DNA of 64,000 nt. Origin: Fusarium oxysporum f. sp. lycopersici 4287. Lineage: Eukaryota > Ascomycota > Sordariomycetes > Hypocreales > Nectriaceae. The notes under the pieces were generated by a model. That model was not told where the DNA came from. It saw only the letters and a list, made by a program, of their open reading frames with translations, and searched no databases. Both the position numbers and the translations under genes were made by a program. Every line of letters starts with the position of its first letter. Within the stretch, counting starts at the first letter, position 1. Shown here in pieces: positions 22,801 through 34,167 of the stretch. The stretch covers positions 2,720,650 through 2,784,649 of the forward strand of contig NC_030993.1 of NCBI RefSeq assembly GCF_000149955.1, in the 5' to 3' direction.

Positions 22801-23390
22801 GTCAGTAGAACTGCGTTACATTTTAACAGTGAATGCAAGAAGCAAGGATTCATTGTAAATGGGGGCCTTATTTATACCAAGCAACTGGAAACTCATGTGC
22901 CGCATTCTTCTCCTCTCTTCATCTTCTCCTCTTCATCTTCATCTCGGTCTTCGGATCCCAAAGCGTTGGCATCGTCAACAACTTCTGGAGTGGATATCCA
23001 ATACCTACCAAGCTTGAGACGACCCGCTAAAGCTAATTCATCGGGCCTCCAAGGAAACAACACGATACGATAGGCAGATCAAAAAGGTGAGATTGGGCTG
23101 GACCCTGCAAAAAAGGGCTCAGACTCCACACGGGAGATATTTTTGGTCCAACGGCTTTTGGCTTGATAGCTGACTAGGTTCGTTGAAGCTGAAGCTGAAG
23201 CTGGGGCTAATTTGTTTGGGTTAACAGGTCAGCAAATCATTTTCCAACAATCGCAATCACTATCATACCGTGTTCGTTTCGTCCATCACTCTGTTCTTGG
23301 AGAGTCAATACACTACCCCGTTTGCCGAGATCATTTCTACTCTTTTCATACCAAAGATCTCACCTGTCCTAGTACATACAACAGTCAGCT
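16816..23390. other. 6.6-kb gene-poor region
   Basis: I found no gene on either strand: the longest frames are 60-138 codons, overlap each other in several frames, and show no domains. There is no transposase, reverse transcriptase or terminal repeat, and the base composition is not the AT-rich pattern of heavily RIP-mutated DNA. The region holds one striking feature, a perfect hairpin at 22404-22442. The final 500 bp, with a CT-rich run around 22905-22945 and GAAGCT repeats near 23185-23205, should be the promoter and leader of the dehydrogenase. Confidence 0.45.
22404..22442. repeat. Perfect 15-bp inverted repeat with 9-nt loop
   Basis: The arm cggaggcccagcaca (22404-22418) is exactly complementary to 22428-22442 across the 9-nt spacer gcacttcat. 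The stem is 11 of 15 G-C, so it would form a stable RNA hairpin on either strand. No T-run follows. It lies about 0.95 kb upstream of the dehydrogenase start, outside any gene. Confidence 0.9.
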
Positions 23391-24452
23391 ATGGAGCCCA
23401 ACGACATCAAGGGCCTCATCCACCAGTCACCGCCCGTCGATGTGTCCAAGCCCTACGATGCCACAACTTTGAAGGGCAAGACTATTGTCATCACCGGCGG
23501 TGCTAACGGTCTTGGCTCTCACATGGTTCGCGAATGGGCATCGCATGGGGCAAATATCATCATCGGCGATGTCGCTGACGCAGCGGGCGAAGAGCTCGTA
23601 GCTGAACTTGCAACTCAGTATCCGGACTCAGCTTTTGCTTTTCAGCATTGCGACGTCACTGACTGGGAATCACAGGTCAGTCTCTTTGAGACGGCTGTTC
23701 ACGTCAGTCCTCATGGAGGCATCGATATTGTCGTCCCCAACGCCGGCATCATCCTTCCCGACGTCTCCATTCAGTTTGAAGAGCCTGTTCTCAAGAATGG
23801 ACGTCTTCCAAAGCCCAACACGGCTCAGTTTGATGTCAACATCACTGGTGCTGCCTATACCACTCACCTTGCCATGTACTGGCTCCCACAGAATGGATCT
23901 TCCCCGCGAGATCGTTGCCTGCTTCTTGTCGGTTCGCTTGCGTCTCTGTGCCCTTTCCCAACTCAAACCATGTACACGATGAGCAAGCATGCTATTCTTG
24001 GTCTCTTCCGCACTCTTCGTGCTACGTCTTTCCGGAGTGGCGTTCGTGTCAACATGATCACTCCCTACTATGTCTCCAAGTCCAACATGCTCAAGCTCCC
24101 CATCGAAGCAGCCTTCCTCTCAGGCACAGCAGGCGGGGCACTGATTGAGGATGTCATTGATGCTGCCACTCGCCTCATTTCTGACGAAGAGATTGCGGGC
24201 CGTGCACTCTGTGTCGGTCCCAAGCTCAAGTCCGCTGGTGTGGAGGGTGTGGAGGATGTGGATGCTCTCATGGCCGTCCAGGACTCTGAGAACAACGGTC
24301 AAGGGCGTGCTGTATGGGAGTGCTACGCTGATGACTATGACAACGTTGATGCGTTTGTGAAACGCTTCATCTTACTTCTGAACGCCGCTGAAAGAGTCAA
24401 GGGGTGGTTTGGTATCTTCACTGACATTTGGGGCATGCTGCGACGCAAGTGA
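23391..24452 (+). CDS. Short-chain dehydrogenase/reductase (SDR)
   Basis: An intron-less 353-residue protein starting with ATG in the context cagctATGG. The Rossmann motif is TGGANGLG at 35-42, with Asp60 after the second strand suggesting NAD preference. The NNAG motif is PNAG (116-119), and the catalytic set is N150, S182, Y195 and K199 in YTMSK. It should oxidise or reduce a hydroxyl/carbonyl on an unknown small molecule, as in the 15-hydroxyprostaglandin-dehydrogenase-like group. The C-terminus extends about 80 residues beyond a minimal SDR and ends in a hydrophobic and basic helix (GWFGIFTDIWGMLRRK), which may touch membranes. It stands alone, with over 6 kb of gene-poor DNA upstream. 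Confidence 0.9.
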   Translation: MEPNDIKGLIHQSPPVDVSKPYDATTLKGKTIVITGGANGLGSHMVREWASHGANIIIGDVADAAGEELVAELATQYPDSAFAFQHCDVTDWESQVSLFETAVHVSPHGGIDIVVPNAGIILPDVSIQFEEPVLKNGRLPKPNTAQFDVNITGAAYTTHLAMYWLPQNGSSPRDRCLLLVGSLASLCPFPTQTMYTMSKHAILGLFRTLRATSFRSGVRVNMITPYYVSKSNMLKLPIEAAFLSGTAGGALIEDVIDAATRLISDEEIAGRALCVGPKLKSAGVEGVEDVDALMAVQDSENNGQGRAVWECYADDYDNVDAFVKRFILLLNAAERVKGWFGIFTDIWGMLRRK

Positions 24453-25635
24453 GCGGCAGCCGAGGATCGTCAAGGACCCAGTGCGGTCGCTTTCGGTGTC
24501 GGTTTCATGAGTATTTGAGCAGTTGGATTGTGATCGGTCTTTGGAGACACGTCATAGCCAAGGGTTGGTTACGCACGAGATCATGTACGCAGACTGTTAC
24601 CAAGTCATGAGGATAGCATGAGACGTATCATAATGGATAACAGGACCATAGGCATGTACACAAATAAAGTATTGAATGACTCATTGTGACTATAAGATAA
24701 GATCTCGTATATGTGATGAGTTGTGGCATCAATGCACAAATGGTTGTTGGATAAGTTGGGGTGATCTGAACACGCGGCTTGTCGCAGCTTCATGCAGTGA
24801 TTTTTAGAGGATGGTGACACATGGGATGACGGATGAATGTCGTGTGACATTTCACGATAAATTCGTGGCCAGACTTCACGGCGGCTGCAATGTAAAGTCA
24901 AGCTTGGTCAGCGATACTCGAAGACTCGGAGGATAGTTCACGTGGTGTTGCCACACAGATTCAAGAGAAGTTCCGAGATGCGAGTGAGCCCCAGGGAGTG
25001 TAATATTTTGGGCAGAAACTAAAAGTCACCCTTGTCATATCGGAATAGAAGCTGGTAAATGCCTGCATTTGCATAGCCTATGTTGCTTCATTCTCGTCAC
25101 TTGGAGCATTTCGTATCAATGCAAAGGTTGTCCTACTTGATCATACCACAACAGTTTCTTATCCATCTCACCGTAGTTCAAGAAGTAGAACAAAATACCC
25201 GCATAAGACCCTGAAAGCAATAAACATGTGTAGAACCTATATCCCAGGTCCGATATCCAACGCCACCAACGCCGTAATGTGGAATACAATATGGGAAGTT
25301 GTCGATCCCAAAACACCAGTCGCTTAGCTCAAGCATGCGATGCCATGCGATGCGATTCGATTCGATTCGATTCGGTGTGATGCGTTATGTCGTCTATACG
25401 CGTCGGTCTCGTTTCGCCTCATGAGACCGCGAGGTCGTCCATGTGGTCCTTCGGAAAACACCAGATATCATTGATAGATTTATTTTTAAATGGCCGTGAT
25501 CCGCGTAAAACGTGCTGTAAAATGTAAGAGAATTGAGGGGGAAATGCCGAGGCCCTAGAAAATTGAGAGAAGTGAAAGTGTTCCAGTGTTTAGATGCCAT
25601 CCAGTGGCCAATGTTCTGAAAGCGGTTCATTGAGT
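24453..25635. other. Intergenic between convergent SDR and RSR1
   Basis: 1.2 kb holding the two 3' ends. A GATTC x4 microsatellite lies at 25354-25374, next to GCGATGC-type near repeats. No gene was recognised. Confidence 0.45.
25354..25374. repeat. GATTC x4 microsatellite
   Basis: Four perfect copies of gattc followed by g, preceded by imperfect atgcgatgc repeats from about 25335. It lies 3' of RSR1. Confidence 0.9.
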
Positions 25636-26838
25636 TCACAGGATCACACATCGCGGTGAATCCTTCTTTCGGCGACGTCGTTGACGTCTATGAGAACTTC
25701 GGCCGTGATCATACTTGTAGTCTTCATTGGGTCCGTCATTCGCGTGTTGTTCGTCCTCTTTACGCAACATTTGCCTGCAGAGATCGATAAAGACCTCATC
25801 AACGTTGGCTGCATATTGTTAGTCCGAATGCGGCGAAAGAAGCCATGAGTGGACGGGCAAACTTACTCCTTGTCCTCGCGCTAGCCTCATAGTAGGGTGC
25901 GCCCCATCGTTGTGAGATGGAGAAGCCCTTGGCTCGGGGCACAGCGCGATTCTCCTCCAAATCGGCTTTGTTACCGACAATAACAAGAGGTACATTTTCA
26001 TCGTCTTTTATCCGGATAATTTCTTCGCGCAAACCTGCTAGTTCGCTTAGGGAGGAAGACGATGTGATACTGAATACAAGAAGAAAACCTTGGCCGGTTT
26101 TCATGTACAGATCCCTCATGGCGACTGTACCAACATCAGTACGAGGGTCGTGCGAAAGTTGTTGAGACAAAGAGGAGGACCTACCGAATTGCTCGGTCCC
26201 CGCAGTATCGAGGCTAGAGGCCGAGTCAGTGACAGCTCTTCTCCAAACACGGATTGAGTGGTGAGACAATCAAGGTGTAAAAACTCACATTTCGAGAATA
26301 ACTTGACGTCCCTGAGACGAGCGAGTCAGTCAGAAGGGGTCAGGTAGTGGCATTGTTGCCATGCGCAATACTCACATCAACCTGAAGCTGCGTGCGATAA
26401 GAATCTTCTATGGTGGGATCATAGCTCTCGATCCACTCATTGTGGACGAACTGGGCTGTTCTCGCATGAGCCTTGTGCTGCAAAGGGGAAGACAGGGAAG
26501 CGTAGTAGGATTGCGGATGCAACGGTGGGACGCAGGCGCAGCAACATGAAGAACATGGGACGAGGGGAAGGCGAAGGCGAAGGGAGAATGACAACTCACC
26601 AGTTAAACAACTTTTGCCCACGCCGCCTGCCAAATGATAAACGAGTCAGACAAGCGCACACGTAAGAAAGGGAGAGTCAAAGCGAAAGGGTGGCGTGGTG
26701 CGGTATTGGGTATGGACGAACCTGCTCCCAGGACTACCACATGGAGTTCGCGACTGAGTAGTGAATTAGCATCAAGTACAACGAAGCGTCAGGGGTGAAT
26801 GAGCCAAACCTGGGTTGGTAGTGATAATGTCGTGGCAT
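25636..26838 (-). CDS. RSR1: Rsr1/Bud1 (Krev-1) Ras-family GTPase
   Basis: Eight exons join in frame: 26810-26838, 26722-26753, 26600-26626, 26376-26455, 26290-26312, 26185-26213, 25867-26124 and 25636-25808, giving 216 residues. All G-boxes are present: GAGGVGKS at 19-26, effector YDPTIEDSY at 41-49, DTAGTEQF at 66-73, NKAD, and ASART. The effector and Ras fold match the Rap/Rsr1 branch. The C-terminus has a polybasic run (RRQRRRRKK) and a CAAX box CVIL, whose final Leu predicts geranylgeranylation. In fungi this membrane GTPase places the polarity site through Cdc42 and its exchange factor; the role here is inferred. Five of the exons are under 35 nt, so automated models could easily be wrong. 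Confidence 0.93.
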
Positions 26839-29800
26839 GATGGTGATGAAAATAAAACCAGAGGATTTCGTGATGAGCGAGCGTATGCCTAAGCAAGGCG
26901 AGTGACAAGCAATGTATGCCCCTCAAAAACTGTATATCAATCAAGCGATAAGAAGGATTACGGTTGCTGATGATAATAGTGAAACTGAACGTCTTCAATG
27001 CACAGTCCGAGCGAGGGAGAAAGAAAGGGAAAAAAAACAGACACTAATAAGTCTGAGAGTCGACAAATTGGCGACAAACAGGTACAGATAGATCGGGGAA
27101 CTATTGGTGAGGAATGGGACACAAAAAAAAAAAGGCGAGACTGATCGTGGCCGGTTGCGGTTATGTATGTTTCTGGAGCCTCACAGCCTTGAGGTTTGAT
27201 AGCTGAGCACCCAATCGTATGTTGCGACGTTGAAAGAAACCAGCACGCGCACGCCGGGACGAGACACGACACGGGCAGAACCGAGATGTTGAGTCAAGCT
27301 CAAAAAGAATGGTGTGAAAACGAGCTTGGGGAGGAGGGAATAAATGAGACCAAGAGGGGAGATAGAGCCAGCCAGATGGATGACACTAGAACCAAATAAA
27401 AATGTCCAGGATTTGTGATGCCTGAAATTGAGTTTCCTCGTTTGGTCCCAGGACCGGGAGTCTGGGAAGCGCCCGTGGCGGCTAGCTCGAGATTTTTCCT
27501 TGGGGAAGCGGAGGGCGGCCACTGAAGACGAAGGGAAAGGTACGTACGCAAGACGAACGGCGCCTCTTTTTTCGGGCTTGGGTTGGTACTTAGATTCTCA
27601 GAGTGCAAGGGAGATGAGAATGGCCGGGGAAAGACGGTGATTTTGTTTCTGGCTGAATTAAGGCCAAGCACCGCCCCAAGAATTCGAATGCTAAAAAAGA
27701 GGATAGTGCTTAAATGTGATGGTTGTCAAGTTTTGGCGTTCTAGAACTGGCTTGAACCGAAAGCAAGATCTTCAAGGCCCGGGACCAGGCTGGATCGGGC
27801 TGGACTCGGCTGGACTAGAGCTTGGGACGAATCTAATATGACTGGGTGGTCCAGAGGTACGTAGCACCTAATTCGAGAATGACGGTGATGATGGCGGCAA
27901 TGAGAGTGATGTAAGGAGGATTGTTGCTGTGTATGTGTTTGTCTGCGTGTTTGTATTTCGGGGGTTAAGAGATGTATTATACCCGCCGCTGTCTGATAGA
28001 CCCGTTTAGAAGGCAGCTTCTCGACAGTCGCAATCAAGACAGGGCGCCAACGAGGCAACTTATAACTCGAGGATGACAGGGAGACAACGTGGCTAAGACC
28101 TGCAAAATGAGAAAAGAGAGCGTAGGAACAGGTATCCGTAATAACAATGAGAATTCGGAGGGGGAAAGTCAAAAGCAAAACTTGGCCAGGGGTCTTTATA
28201 AGAAAGATGTCAAGGTGGAGGGGCCTGATCCATCAATGAGAGTCAGAGTAAAGTAGTAATAGGGAGTCAGTGAAAAAGAAGGTTGATGGAGCAATGTATC
28301 ATCGGCAGACTGTGGCAGCCGGGTACAGGGATAAGCTTGTGAAGGGCAACAAGATATATGAAAGCGACTGGACAGAATGAGAACCACGAGACAACTGGCG
28401 AAATTCAGATAGACTGAGTACGATATGGGGCATGAGGCGAAACCCCCGGGGCAATTCAGCGCCGCAAGGTCATTACCAGAGTGACTCTCGGCAGCCAGTT
28501 ATCTTCCAGGGTTGGCAGCTGTCAATCGATGGCAATCAGGAACACGGGCAGGAGAAGAATAGAACGAAAAGATTCGGCCAACACAAGCCGAGTTGAGGAT
28601 CTCTAGCTGGGGTCCGGTATGGAGGGGCTTGTTTGAGAGAGCCGGATAGAGAATATGGTTGGCTCATGAGTGAGTTAGCTGATTCCAGGCGACTTTCGCA
28701 AAGCCTCCTGGTCCCTGGAAACACTGCATTGTTCAAGGTCAATAGCCAAATAACCCGAGTTGAGCTTGAACCAGGCAGTGCTCAACTGCCATTGATGGGC
28801 TATGGATAGAAGGGGTAGGGGACACGCGGATGGAGCGTCAGGTCCCGGTTAATGTTGGTGCAAGGGTATCGTTTAGTGGTCCACTTGCTGTACCAGTTTC
28901 GCAACGTTCCTGAATGTCTCGGATCCAATGATTAACAGCGTTGATGTCAGTGCAGCGACGACGTCAACATCTCTTACATTACAGACTGAGGGTGCACGAC
29001 ACAGGAGTGAGGAGAGAAGAGACTGAGAGCTCAAGCGGAACACCTTGGACGAAGATGCGACCAACCCCAGTTGTGATGAGGCCAGATTTATTTTTGGTTT
29101 CTGTCGGTATCTTTTTCTCAAGCTTGACTCCAGTAGCTCGGGAGGGCTCCCAATGCCGTGGTTAAAGATAGTCGTCCATTGGTCCCCTACAGTTGGAGCT
29201 AGCGGAGGGCTAAAGGTAGCGGAAGACGACATGGCGGACGATTTGGGCGGTCGGCAGCCTTGGATTGCAGCTGCGGCGGAGTTGAGGTGGGTCCTTGGGA
29301 AGATGACAGCAGACAGCTTGGGGCGTGGATCGGAGACGTCTTAGGCCTCGGTCACAGGGGACGGGGGAGCAACATGTTTCGCCGCGGGAGGGGAGGCTGA
29401 AGGGTCATTGGCAACGCGCTATGCAAAATACCCGCTTCTAACAACCGAGTGAACCTTGGAACCGGGTCGACCAAGAGTTGAATCGACGAGCGGCCGCTTG
29501 AGAAAGTGATCCAGTCTGGAGATGCTGAAGTTGAGATACGGGACAAAGCCACATCACCAACGTCAGAGTCTTCTCGAGTGAGGATTCGCTAATTGCTGTG
29601 AGCTAGGCCAACGGGAGAGGCTGGCTGCTGGGCCCGGTGTTGAGTGTGATCCTTGCCTGGGGTGGCTTGGCTTGGCTTGGCTTACCTTATTGACTGCCGG
29701 GACCAAGAAGAGGATTGGGAGATGGCACGCACTGATGTCACCATCAGAAGTGGTTCTGGGCGATGCAAATCATGACTTGCGTGCGACGAGCTGCAATGCA

Positions 29801-32316
29801 GGATGCAGATGATGATGATACAAGTGGGAACATTGTCTTACTGAGTGTTCAGGGTAAATTCAAGTCGACCAGCCGCTAAATTTAGGCTGAGGCCTGACTG
29901 TTTGGCAGGCTGCAGGCCGCTGTCAGTACTGCCACGTGCCTTGCTCGGAACAACTCTCTATTCCCACTGCCATTTCCATGCCGTCTGTCTCCATATGCAC
30001 TGATCCTGCCATTTTCAGCACACTTGGACCCGACGTCATGGAAGCATTATTTTAGTTTGCTTTAGTAGGTGAAGTCGATCAACATGAATGGCCACATTTA
30101 CGAGTATATCTGGGTTTGATCCTCTGTCCTCTGCACTGCAAGTACCCAAGGCATCTTGTAACTTATCCACCATTACATCTCCACCACGTCACGGCAGTAA
30201 AGAGTGCATTTACGAGTGTGTCGCCTCGTCCTCCCCTACATGCACATCATTCCAGATCATCCTACAGATCACAAAGGTACAAAGTGATTCCCGAGTCCAG
30301 GCCTGGGTCGGAACAAAGGAGATAGCCTATTCGAAGGCGTAAAAATAAAAGCTAATGAGTCAACAAGTACTATTAACGGTACCCGTCCGTTTGCTCCACT
30401 GGTGTATGCATCCTCGCCGGGATGCTTTTTCCTGCCCTTGCGTTGATGTGAAAACTCTTCACCACTTGCATCTGTGTCGATGCCCGGATGCACGGTCAGA
30501 TTCACATAAACAGATCTGAGGCATCCATACCCAAGATTACGGAGTAGATCGGTAGTCGAGCCGGGAACATCCTTGAAAGAAACGCTCTGTACCTGCACCG
30601 GCTACGGCATCCATGATGAGCTGTTCTGCACGTTGAACCTGCATAGTAACGTCCAAGGTGTCTTTGCATACAGTCACTCGACATGGTCGTATTTACTCAT
30701 GTTTCAACAAGGTACATATCAGGCTGAGATGTGAATCATTGTTCCCTCTCTCCCCCTTGGGATATTCATTGCCATCATCGATAGGGGCTGTAAGTGGTAT
30801 CAAACAGCCCCATCTAGGCCCTGCGGATCTAGGATCAAATCGAGTGACGTTACAAACAAGCCACTCTGGGACCTTTTCAGCCCTGTTTAGCTTTTACGCA
30901 ACAACACGTCAAATATCAGTTCATGGCGCAGCGCAGGGTGAGATCCTCTGAGACTCAGTGTATGTGTGAGAAAAGAAAGGTTTAGATGAAACTGATGTCT
31001 CATTCCTATGCGATGCATTGTTTGCTCCTCTTCTTGTCTCCATTTGCATACGCTCTTGAGTTGAAGCGAAAAGAGACAACTTCAACTTCGCCTAACGGAG
31101 CCGTGTTCAAGGAGATGCCAGGTCTGGATCTAGGACGTACGTCGGCCAACTGAACTCAACACCGCGGTAGAGGGCGGGATGATAGACTTTTCTGGCGCTC
31201 GACCAGAATTGTAACCCTCTCCCGTGCCCTTCTATCAAGATCTAGTCCGGATCCAACGGTGGGCTTGTTAAGGCTGAGCCTGATCCAGTGACAAAGGCAA
31301 AGTCAATTAAAACTGAACAGCCAACAAGAGGCCATAGCCGGGGTAATCTATAATTGCCGATCATTTAAAATTTTGCTCAAATCGGGTCATTTTCCCTCTT
31401 CCCCTGTTGTAATCTTGGATCTGGCTCCCGTTCTCACTCCCGCTTCTGACGGCGGAATAATTCCCAGCCAGTAAATGGCTCACCAACACTCATCATGTGC
31501 CAACATCAGTAATCGACCAAACGCCGCAAAAGGCTATCTGGACTCATCCTGATGTAATTTTATTGATTCACCTCGTCTATCAGCTCGCCACAATGCTCTT
31601 GGCTGGGTCATTTCCCCCAGGAATGTGCAATTGGGTGGGTGTGAGGCCTGGAGCCTGGGCATTCTTTCTTGGTGCTAACGATGGAAGGCTAAAAGCTGAC
31701 GCCTCTGTAACGTCCCTTAGCGAATGTTATGCAGTAGTAGACAATGGAAGGAGGCTTAGAATGTGTCTGTGATTCATACTGTCTCAGAAGACTTGGCCTC
31801 GTCCTGATATAGACCAAAACTCATGTGCTATGCTCGAAGTCTGTGCCATACAGGGTAGCTATGTTGTCTTCCTCACTTTTGAACACCAACTTATACTCCT
31901 CACTCTTCACACATAGTGTAACCGCCCAAGAGAGACCTAAAAGGCTTGTAGATGGGTATGGATTGAATCCTCAAAGCGTGGCTTGAGAACGCCTTCTACA
32001 AGGAGATGATGGTTTTCCTTTACTCGCTGATGTGCTGTAGGGAAGATGGTTTCCACTCAATGTGTAACTAGGTGAACGCATGATGAACAAGACATCACAT
32101 CACGCGTCAATGAAAACCCAGATCTGATGAAAACGAGCCCATTTGTATTTTGTGTGGTAATCGCTTCACTTCCAGATAAATCCTCTTATCAAGAAAAGAC
32201 CCATGTCCAACGCCATGCCATTGCTACATCCACAGCCCGAATATCCCATAAATAAATATTAACAAAAGAAAAGTAATTAAACTGTGAGTGACAGGTGCAT
32301 ATCCAGCTAATCGAGC
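26839..32316. other. 5.5-kb gene-poor region upstream of RSR1
   Basis: No gene was recognised. Frames of 100-145 codons at 27300-28178 (minus) are Ser/Pro/His-rich and look like translated pyrimidine-rich leader DNA. A run of A's at 27123-27133 and purine-rich sequence near 27010 mark the RSR1 5' side. GGCTT x4 lies at 29664-29683. Several CA/CT-rich segments and short frames up to 31772 carry no domain. No transposon or RNA gene was identified. Confidence 0.4.
29664..29683. repeat. GGCTT x4 microsatellite
   Basis: Four perfect pentanucleotide copies in non-coding DNA. The similar TGGGC array at 15601 suggests that short pentamer arrays recur in this genome's intergenic DNA. Confidence 0.9.
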
Positions 32317-32877
32317 CTAATCATCGTCATTGTTCTTCCACTGCACCTTCACAACACCCATCAGAATCCCCATGATCAACGCAACGAAGAAGATCATCAC
32401 CGCACAAAGCGCCAAAGCGAGGATCTGCAGTTTTCTCCTCCGTCGCGCTCTCGCCGTAGCCACAGGTCCCATCTTGTACGGTGCGTTCAGACTAGAGCCA
32501 GAACTGCTGCCTTGCGGGTACGGCCAAGGCGTTGAAGGCGGATACTGAGGCGGAGGTGGGGAGATTGGCGATGGTGGTGCGAGTGGAGAGTATATCGCTG
32601 GCGGACGGGACGGATCGTATGGAGGTGGTGGACTTGAGGGTATAGCGGGGGACCATGGCGATGGCGTTGGACTGGAGTATGTGGGGATACTGGCGCCGAA
32701 GTGTGTTGGTGGTGGTGTTGAGTAAGACTGTGGTGATGGTGAGGATGGCGATGCGCCGGGAGTAGCCATGGTTTGTGGTGAGTGATCGCCGGGTCGATAA
32801 GGAGAGTCGTTGGGATATGCGGCGTCCGGGATCGAGTCCGATGGATGACTTCCATGTCGAGGGTTTGGAGCGTCCAT
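32317..32877 (-). CDS. Proline-rich single-pass membrane protein
   Basis: An intron-less 186-residue protein with ATG at 32877. Residues 1-135 are extremely rich in Pro, Ser and Tyr with PPPPY-like and SPxPSP motifs and almost no hydrophobic core. A basic patch RARRRRK (about 143-149) leads into one transmembrane helix, LQILALALCAVMIFFVALIMGIL, shortened here as about residues 150-175, followed by a tiny acidic tail ending in NNDDD. This topology suggests a C-terminally anchored protein with a cytosolic disordered arm, where PPxY or SH3 ligands could act. I do not recognise a family; such proteins are common but poorly conserved in Fusarium-like fungi. Confidence 0.7.
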   Translation of the reverse strand: MDAPNPRHGSHPSDSIPDAAYPNDSPYRPGDHSPQTMATPGASPSSPSPQSYSTPPPTHFGASIPTYSSPTPSPWSPAIPSSPPPPYDPSRPPAIYSPLAPPSPISPPPPQYPPSTPWPYPQGSSSGSSLNAPYKMGPVATARARRRRKLQILALALCAVMIFFVALIMGILMGVVKVQWKNNDDD

Positions 32878-34167
32878 GGTTGAGTTTGATTATGATTTTG
32901 TGAGATGTAATGTGATGAGGTGACTTGAGGTGAGGTTGAAAATGATATCGTAATGCCGAATAAATGTCGCGGTCGCACAAACCAACAACGAGCTCCTTCA
33001 GATCCGCCAGCGTTTCACCAACACCTCATCCAACTTCACAGATGAACTCTTTTCGTTTGTCGTCGCGAAAAAAACAAGTCTGTCAAGCGTGTCGCGCATC
33101 CATAATATCCCGCCCAAGTGTTCGTTTCGTGTAAATTTGCCCTGTTTCGACCCCGATGATCCGTCCCAGAAATCGACACCCCGAATAAGTATCCTCTATT
33201 TTCCTTGTTTTTCGGCAAAACGCATTGAAAGTTGAGGATATTGGATAAACAGACCACTCTCGCTTTGCTGTTAGCGACGTCTGCCGAGATACGAGCGCGA
33301 TATTTGCTGTTTGCTACCGGTAAATGAACCGTGACACAGAATATTAGAAGGAACGGAATGAGCACAACAGAAAACAAACAATAGTGAGATTGAGTCAAAA
33401 ATGGCGTGAGAAAGAGCGAGAGAAAGGGAAGACGGTAAGATAAGAAGCACTGCCCCCTTCTCACAGGCACGGGAGCTATAACAAGGATTGGTACAGACGA
33501 GAGAGGAGTCTCTCAAGAGCCCTTCCATTGCGGGGGACTTTCCTGTTCCTTAACTTTGGGGACCACTCTATGGGAAATAAGACGAATTAATGGTGTCCTG
33601 CACTGCCCCCATGGCGCCAAGCCCATGACAGGGGATGTGAGGACGTGGTATCTTGGAGAGAAAAGATAAGAGATGATCGACTGTAAAGGGTTGGCTCGAA
33701 AGAAATCTCATCATGGAATAAGAAGCCATCTCCTCTGCAAAACCCAGGCCTCGTTCGCGGCCACCAAAGATCTGACAAGCTTCGGCCTGGATGGCTTCAG
33801 CATACGAATATAGCATCATTGTTTACGAGGCCTCTAACCTCAGAAGAGGCACCGTAAACTAGCACCTTTAGTTGCCGATCTGAAACCGGCTCGACCCTTG
33901 CAAAATCTCCATCAAGCAAATTCCTCCATGCTAGGACCACCAGGGTCACCCTCATCACCTAGATTAGACTCATAAACTGTTGATCAATCCGAATGGTTCA
34001 ATCCATGGTAGCAACTATCAAGACTAACAATGCGATGACAATACTATTTTTCATTTTTGCTCAGAGCTGTTACAAATTACACCAATATCGCTATTCTACA
34101 AATCAAATCAACCGTCGCTATTACCCTCCCTTCCTTCACTCCATAACTCCTATTATATCCATATACC
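32878..34167. other. Intergenic between the membrane protein and EFR3
   Basis: 1.3 kb holding the promoter of the minus-strand membrane protein and the 3' UTR of EFR3. Frames of 83-144 codons on the minus strand show no domain. Nothing else was seen. Confidence 0.4.

Noticed and set aside
27300..28178. Two minus-strand frames of 123 and 145 codons upstream of RSR1
   Set aside because: Ser/Pro/His-rich translations of pyrimidine-rich DNA; more likely promoter or leader.
32487..32980. Two 162-163-codon minus-strand frames
   Set aside because: Shadows of the proline-rich membrane protein gene, which has a proper ATG and transmembrane helix.
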